Below, one piece after another: positions 59,911 through 64,000 of a stretch of 64,000 nt of DNA. Origin of the DNA: Plasmodium brasilianum (lineage: Eukaryota > Apicomplexa > Aconoidasida > Haemosporida > Plasmodiidae); NCBI RefSeq assembly GCF_023973825.1, contig NC_090115.1, forward strand, positions 620,001 to 684,000, in the 5' to 3' direction. The notes under the pieces are model-generated. The model was not told the origin of the DNA and searched no databases. It saw nothing but the letters and a program-made list of their open reading frames with translations. Position 1 is the stretch's first letter. Every line of letters begins with the position of its first letter. The translations under genes and the position numbers were made by a program.

Positions 59911-62900
59911 TTATAACAATTCCACGTCAGCTATAATTTTTTGTTTTGACTGGCGCAATAAAAAAGCCAAATTTTCTGCCCTTTCGTAATTTTTAAAATA
60001 TAAGTTATCGACTTTTCCTTTTATCTTTAATGTGTTATAAATTGAATTAGCTCTTTTAGTATCACAAGAGATTATATAGCTCGTTAACGTTTCCACAAAC
60101 TGTTCTTTATCGTAATTATCATCATAAATAACTAATTTTGCAAAATTGGTGTCATCAAAAGACGGTTCTTCATTATCATATTCATCTAAATGTTCATCCA
60201 AAAAATTAAAGGAATCTACTTCATTAATGTTCATATCGTATTTGTCCAAATCAATAATGTCGTCGTCGTCCTGGTCATCATCGTCACTAATATCAATTTC
60301 ATTGTTTTCGTTGTCATTACGATTTATTTTATTCGAGTCATTTTCGCTTCTTACGTTCCATTTGATCAGGCAGTTAAGGGATTTTTTTATAACTTTATTA
60401 CTGTCTTGATTGCTCTCTTCATTACTGTTATGATATTTGTCCACATTTATGTCATCATTTTTGTGATCATCATCTCTACCACCATCATTGTCATTTTTTC
60501 TGTTACTATCATTGCTTACACCATTTTTGCTATCACGCTCGTCTGCGTCCTCTACTGGGTAATACCTCTTTTTACCCTTCCCATGGCGCTCAAAAAAGAG
60601 TTGATTAAACTCGAGTTCTTTTCTTTTCCTTTTGGATAAAAATCTCAACTTAGCTAGCTCTACATCCTTCTTTGCAAAATGAACCGTTGGCAATACTTTA
60701 TTTTCGTTTAATACCCAATTTTTAAAAAGTACATTTAAGTCTTTTTTATAGGTATATGTTCTATATTCAGCATCTATATATGTTTCCAATTCGTATAAAT
60801 CAAGATTAGGTTTATAATTATTATAAATTATATTATAAAAATAATCACGCATGGCATATACTTTCTTATATAACTTATTATCCTTATCATTCTTTATATC
60901 ATCAATTCTGTTTAAGTCTATTTTATTTTCGCTATCAAGTATACCCATTTGAGAAAGTTCACTTTTCATTTTTTCACAAATCTTTGACAAAAATTCGTAC
61001 TTTACGTCAGGGTTTTCTCTTATTCTGTCTAGCCAATTATTACTACTGCTACTGATGTTGCTACTACTGCTACTACAACCATTACCGTTATTACAATTAT
61101 TGTCATTGCTTTGTTTGTTTATTCCCTCTTCCCTAAGCACGCCTTCATTATAAGGACTCTGATTTCCGTATCGAGGTGTATTCTCCTGTGCAGCCTTGTT
61201 CCAATTACTGTCACTATTAGTATTACTACTACTGTTAATACCAGCGCTAATACCACTACTACTATTGTTACTATTTTTGTCACTATTACAAACACCCTTC
61301 TCCATATGCACAGTTTTGTGGACATCGTCTCTAACTCCATACTCCTGTCCCCCCTCAGGGTGGAGTCTGTCCTCACTTTCAACACTGCCAAAGTTGCTTT
61401 CCCCTGTGACACTGTCAGATCGTCCGTAGGTTAGACCCATAATTTTTTTCAGTTCATTGTCTTTTTCATACTTCTCTGCATAATTATAAAACGGTTCAAG
61501 TATACTACGATCGTGGTAAATATTTAAATTTTTCTTTTTCCCTATATCGAGAAAATCGTCTATGGAAATTTCTTTATAAGTTTCGTCAAATTTGTTGATA
61601 TAAGAATTAGTGTTAATATCATATTCATAGAGATTTAAAATATCATTGGAGTATATGTAATTGTGCTTTAAAATGTAATTTGGAATAAATTTCGTCTTCT
61701 TAATAACTTTGTTAAATAACTCATGTCTTTCGAAATATTTCATTTTATCCTTTTCTTCCTTATGTCCAATAACATCAATTTTAAAATTCAGATGGAATAA
61801 TTTATAGGATATTTTTTTCATTCTATCAAATAATGAATTTAAGAAATAAAAATATTTATGTACATTTTTCGCTACCCAAATTTTGTTTATATAGTCAACT
61901 AAAAAAAAATTATCCATATATTTTAACCTATCTACATTTGTAATAATATTTAGAAAGAATTTATATATATTATAACCAATGGTATCTCCTTTTTCTATGG
62001 ACATCTTTTTTAATTCTACTAATTCTTTGTATATATCATCATTTATATTATCTTTATTTATGTTAGTGATGTTTACTTTTTTGAAGTAAAAATATATGTT
62101 GTTCAAATCAACGAATTTCTTTTCTTCATTTTCATTCTCTTCTGCCTTATTTCTCACAGCTTTTTTTTTTATGTTGAACAAATTATTTTTCTGATGAAAC
62201 ACATAAACATCAAAGAAACCTTTTGTTTTTTCCTCTCCTACTTTTCCTATATCATTTTCATGACGACCAATGTTTTTACGCCTATCTTCATAAATTCCTG
62301 AGTTCCCCCCTCGGCTCATATTGCTGTTGTTATCTGCATCCTGTTTATTAGGTGCACCCTTAATATGCATGCGACTGGAATTTGGAGTAGTACTAGTAGA
62401 AGAAGCAGTAGTATCTGTAGTAGAAGTGGAATCTGTAATAGTAGTGGTATCTGTAGTAGTAGCGATATCTGCAGTAGTAGCGATATCTGTAGTAGTAGCG
62501 ATATCTGTAGTAGTAGCGATATCTGTAGTAGTAGTGGTGGTGTCCCCCCCCTCTTGCCCCCTAGAAACAGCACTTTCGTCATAATATATGTACCTCTTAT
62601 CTAGGTATATATTATTCACATCTTTGTAAAGAATTTGATCAATTTCTTCATTATCTTTATTTTTTATTGCTTTTATTAATAAATGTAACTTACCTTTTGA
62701 CAATAAATTTAATATTTTGTCATCAGGCAAACACGTATATTCACTTTGCAAGTTGAAGTAATCCCTCTGATATGGATGATATAAAACTGGAGTCCTATAA
62801 ATCTCTGACTTCTTTCTTTTTCTAGGTCTTTTTCTATTTTGCAGTTTTGTTGATTTTAGTTGTACTCTGCTCGACATGAAAATTTTATTTGTAAATTTTT

Positions 62901-62985
62901 TTATCTTAATTTTTAAGATATAATTTGCGTATCCTCTTATGCTTATTGCAGACAAAATAAAAAAGAATAAAAACTTTCTTTTCAT
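59911..62985 (-). CDS. large apicoplast-type protein with C-terminal ClpS-like domain
   Basis: 1,024 residues from ATG 62985 (MKRKFLFFFILSAISIRGYA). A longer frame from 63129 translates a TA microsatellite and is rejected. Seen: signal peptide; a Lys/Arg-rich transit-like stretch (about 25-70); an in-frame TTTDIA repeat (about 142-195); helical Asn/Lys/Tyr-rich middle; low-complexity Ser/Asn and an acidic Asp run (about 895-945). The last 75 residues start LVIYDDNYDKEQFVETL and continue SCDTKRANSIYN..KIKGKV. Known: ClpS, the N-degron adaptor of Clp protease, has 'VILxNDDYTxxEFVxxVL...D..RA......H..GKA'. The spacing matches without a gap across about 40 residues. The pocket is altered: the Asn is Asp, and the binding His is replaced by Lys. 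Inferred: a plastid protein using a ClpS-like fold, perhaps without canonical N-degron binding. The main body is unidentified. Confidence 0.82.
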   Translation of the reverse strand: MKRKFLFFFILSAISIRGYANYILKIKIKKFTNKIFMSSRVQLKSTKLQNRKRPRKRKKSEIYRTPVLYHPYQRDYFNLQSEYTCLPDDKILNLLSKGKLHLLIKAIKNKDNEEIDQILYKDVNNIYLDKRYIYYDESAVSRGQEGGDTTTTTTDIATTTDIATTTDIATTADIATTTDTTTITDSTSTTDTTASSTSTTPNSSRMHIKGAPNKQDADNNSNMSRGGNSGIYEDRRKNIGRHENDIGKVGEEKTKGFFDVYVFHQKNNLFNIKKKAVRNKAEENENEEKKFVDLNNIYFYFKKVNITNINKDNINDDIYKELVELKKMSIEKGDTIGYNIYKFFLNIITNVDRLKYMDNFFLVDYINKIWVAKNVHKYFYFLNSLFDRMKKISYKLFHLNFKIDVIGHKEEKDKMKYFERHELFNKVIKKTKFIPNYILKHNYIYSNDILNLYEYDINTNSYINKFDETYKEISIDDFLDIGKKKNLNIYHDRSILEPFYNYAEKYEKDNELKKIMGLTYGRSDSVTGESNFGSVESEDRLHPEGGQEYGVRDDVHKTVHMEKGVCNSDKNSNNSSSGISAGINSSSNTNSDSNWNKAAQENTPRYGNQSPYNEGVLREEGINKQSNDNNCNNGNGCSSSSSNISSSSNNWLDRIRENPDVKYEFLSKICEKMKSELSQMGILDSENKIDLNRIDDIKNDKDNKLYKKVYAMRDYFYNIIYNNYKPNLDLYELETYIDAEYRTYTYKKDLNVLFKNWVLNENKVLPTVHFAKKDVELAKLRFLSKRKRKELEFNQLFFERHGKGKKRYYPVEDADERDSKNGVSNDSNRKNDNDGGRDDDHKNDDINVDKYHNSNEESNQDSNKVIKKSLNCLIKWNVRSENDSNKINRNDNENNEIDISDDDDQDDDDIIDLDKYDMNINEVDSFNFLDEHLDEYDNEEPSFDDTNFAKLVIYDDNYDKEQFVETLTSYIISCDTKRANSIYNTLKIKGKVDNLYFKNYERAENLAFLLRQSKQKIIADVELL
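62400..62545 (-). repeat. 18-bp coding repeat (TTTDIA) in the ClpS-like gene
   Basis: About six in-frame 18-bp copies (plus strand agtagtagcgatatctgt) coding DIATTT, flanked by Thr/Ser-rich sequence. Because it is a multiple of 3, copy changes keep the frame. Confidence 0.93.
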
Positions 62986-63050
62986 TTTTTGAAATGCAAA
63001 TAACTTTAGCCAGTGCCGGTCTCCACATGAACACACATGTGCACATGTAC

Positions 63051-63051
<1 letters not shown>

Positions 63052-63090
<39 letters not shown>
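63052..63090. repeat. (TA)n microsatellite upstream of the ClpS-like gene
   Basis: About 19 TA dinucleotides, 70-100 bases 5' of the chosen ATG, translated as Ile/Tyr in the rejected longer frame. Confidence 0.9.
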
Positions 63091-63091
<1 letters not shown>

Positions 63092-63165
63092 AACACATAC
63101 GCATATAAATATATATATGTATTACTCAAATTAACGCGTGACCATGGTAAAAATAAGGCAATTGG

Positions 63166-63539
63166 ATGATGCTCTTTCCATTTTTATTCAATACAGATAC
63201 CTACACATATGTGTTCCTAATTGGTCGACTGTATGAAAAACCCATGTAAGTACAAAGGCAGACAGGAATATATATACATGTACAGATGCAGATACATATA
63301 CTTTTACATTTAGGATATTTCCTGAACAACTCACAACTATCTTGACGCAAATTAGTAAAAGTACGTTTTTCTTAACAAATGTTCAAACTAGTCATAAAAT
63401 AAAAAGGTAAAATTAACGTATCACAGAAAACAATATTCAAAAAAAAAAAATTATTAATCAAAAATAAAAAATGTCAAATAAAATAAAGTAAAAACTATAT
63501 TTTTTTAGAAATCTCTTAAAACGAAAGGATGAATCTTAA
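63166..63539 (+). CDS. small spliced gene (58 or 67 residues), unknown function
   Basis: Exon 1 63166-63245 (MMLFPFLFNTDTYTYVFLIG..), perfect donor GTAAGT, phase 2. Exon 2 63314-63406 after acceptor cttttacatttag: FPEQLTTILTQISKSTFFLT and then TSHKIKR. Without a further splice it stops at 63408-63410. Alternatively a GTAAAA donor at 63407 joins 63509-63539 (acceptor atttttttag) and adds NLLKRKDES before TAA. The sequence is balanced, not low-complexity, and codes through strong splice signals, so a real gene is likely. I recognise no family. A competing ATG at 63144 (MVKIRQLDDALS) is open in another frame and could be the true first exon of a different splice form. Divergent from the ClpS-like gene, about 180 bases apart. 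Confidence 0.5.
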
Positions 63540-63680
63540 AAAAAAAAAAAAAATTCTTAAAAATACATGGAAAAAAAGGTAAAATTAAAAAAAAATGAAA
63601 GTAATGTACTTCAAAAAAAAAAAAAAAATTCTCAATAAGGAAAGTTTCAATGAAAAACAAATATTTTATAAGACGTGAAA

Positions 63681-63902
63681 ATGTTGCATTTTTGTGTTAA
63701 TTTTTTCACCTCGAAAAAAAATAAGTTCTTTCGAAGTCATATGGTAAAATTCGTTCAAAATATAATCAAAGAATTAACACTCTTTCCCGTTATTGTGGCA
63801 ACAACTAATACTATGGGGCTTAAAAGTATTTTAACAGTAGCATATTCAACAGAAGAGGAATTAAAATTTTTAATTTTTTCACTATTAAAAATGTTCTTAT
63901 AA
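63681..63902 (+). CDS. possible small protein at the window edge
   Basis: ATG 63681 (MLHFCVNFF..), or more likely an internal ATG at 63741 (MVKFVQNIIKELTLFPVIVA), runs to TAA at 63900-63902. The last 54 residues look coding: amphipathic, with TMGLKSILTVAYSTEEELKF and a hydrophobic end. GC content is above the flanks. Could be a separate gene or the last exon of the gene starting at 63166. Not recognised. Confidence 0.4.
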   Translation: MLHFCVNFFTSKKNKFFRSHMVKFVQNIIKELTLFPVIVATTNTMGLKSILTVAYSTEEELKFLIFSLLKMFL

Positions 63903-64000
63903 AATTTTAAAACAGTCAAGCATGTTACCAAAAAGGAAAAGAAAAAAAAAAGGATAGGAAATATTTTAATTTTTACTTAAAATATATTTATAAAAGGCAA

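Noticed and set aside
62986..63129. N-terminal extension of the ClpS-like protein
   Set aside because: It translates a TA microsatellite. The ATG at 62985 gives an immediate signal peptide.
1..64000. tRNA, rRNA, telomeric repeats, transposons or integrated viral genes
   Set aside because: I saw no T-loop motifs with matching arms, no rRNA sequence, no telomere-type repeats and no transposase or polymerase motifs.

Overview
The window is nuclear DNA of a Plasmodium species. Intergenic DNA is very AT-rich, with poly-A/T runs and TA or TATG microsatellites. Proteins carry long Asn/Ser/Asp/Lys low-complexity inserts, introns are short with GTA(A/T)GT-type donors and T-rich acceptors, and apicoplast-style leaders are present. 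Gene order (PMS1, giant protein, MATH-USP, TIM50) resembles, from memory, the distal part of P. falciparum chromosome 7. Base composition looks milder than P. falciparum, so a P. malariae- or P. ovale-like species is my guess; the species is not established.

Layout. 0-13 kb, + strand: the last exons of a probable Vta1/LIP5-like protein, cytosolic aspartyl-tRNA synthetase, a seipin-like ER membrane protein, and the MutL homologue PMS1 (2 exons). 13.7-29.5 kb, - strand: one giant gene (about 4,700 residues, several 5' exons, unknown function). 30-31 kb: two small doubtful ORFs. 31.1-41.3 kb, - strand: a USP7/HAUSP-like MATH-USP deubiquitinase in 4 exons. 41.3-47.2 kb: a long gene-poor divergent intergenic region with tandem repeats and one candidate 5-exon small gene. 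47.2-49.6 kb, +: a 2-exon protein with a FAM13-type motif. 50.5-52.1 kb, -: a secretory-leader basic protein (bS21-like) and a 3-exon DAD1/OST2. 52.6-53.2 kb, -: candidate exons of a small membrane protein. 53.6-55.1 kb, +: TIM50. 55.7-58.9 kb, -: VPS53. 59.9-63.0 kb, -: a large apicoplast-type protein ending in a ClpS-like domain. 63.1-64 kb, +: one spliced small gene and one small ORF.

The genes are mostly housekeeping: translation (AspRS, bS21-like), DNA repair (PMS1), ER lipid and glycosylation functions (seipin-like, DAD1), endosome-Golgi traffic (VPS53, Vta1-like), mitochondrial import (TIM50), ubiquitin removal (MATH-USP) and plastid proteostasis (ClpS-like). They do not form an operon or one pathway. 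The most notable points are the degenerate ClpS-like domain fused to a huge plastid-type protein, the seipin-like protein, several small multi-exon genes hidden in apparently empty DNA, and three reading-frame breaks, all at poly-A tracts of 18-20 bases.
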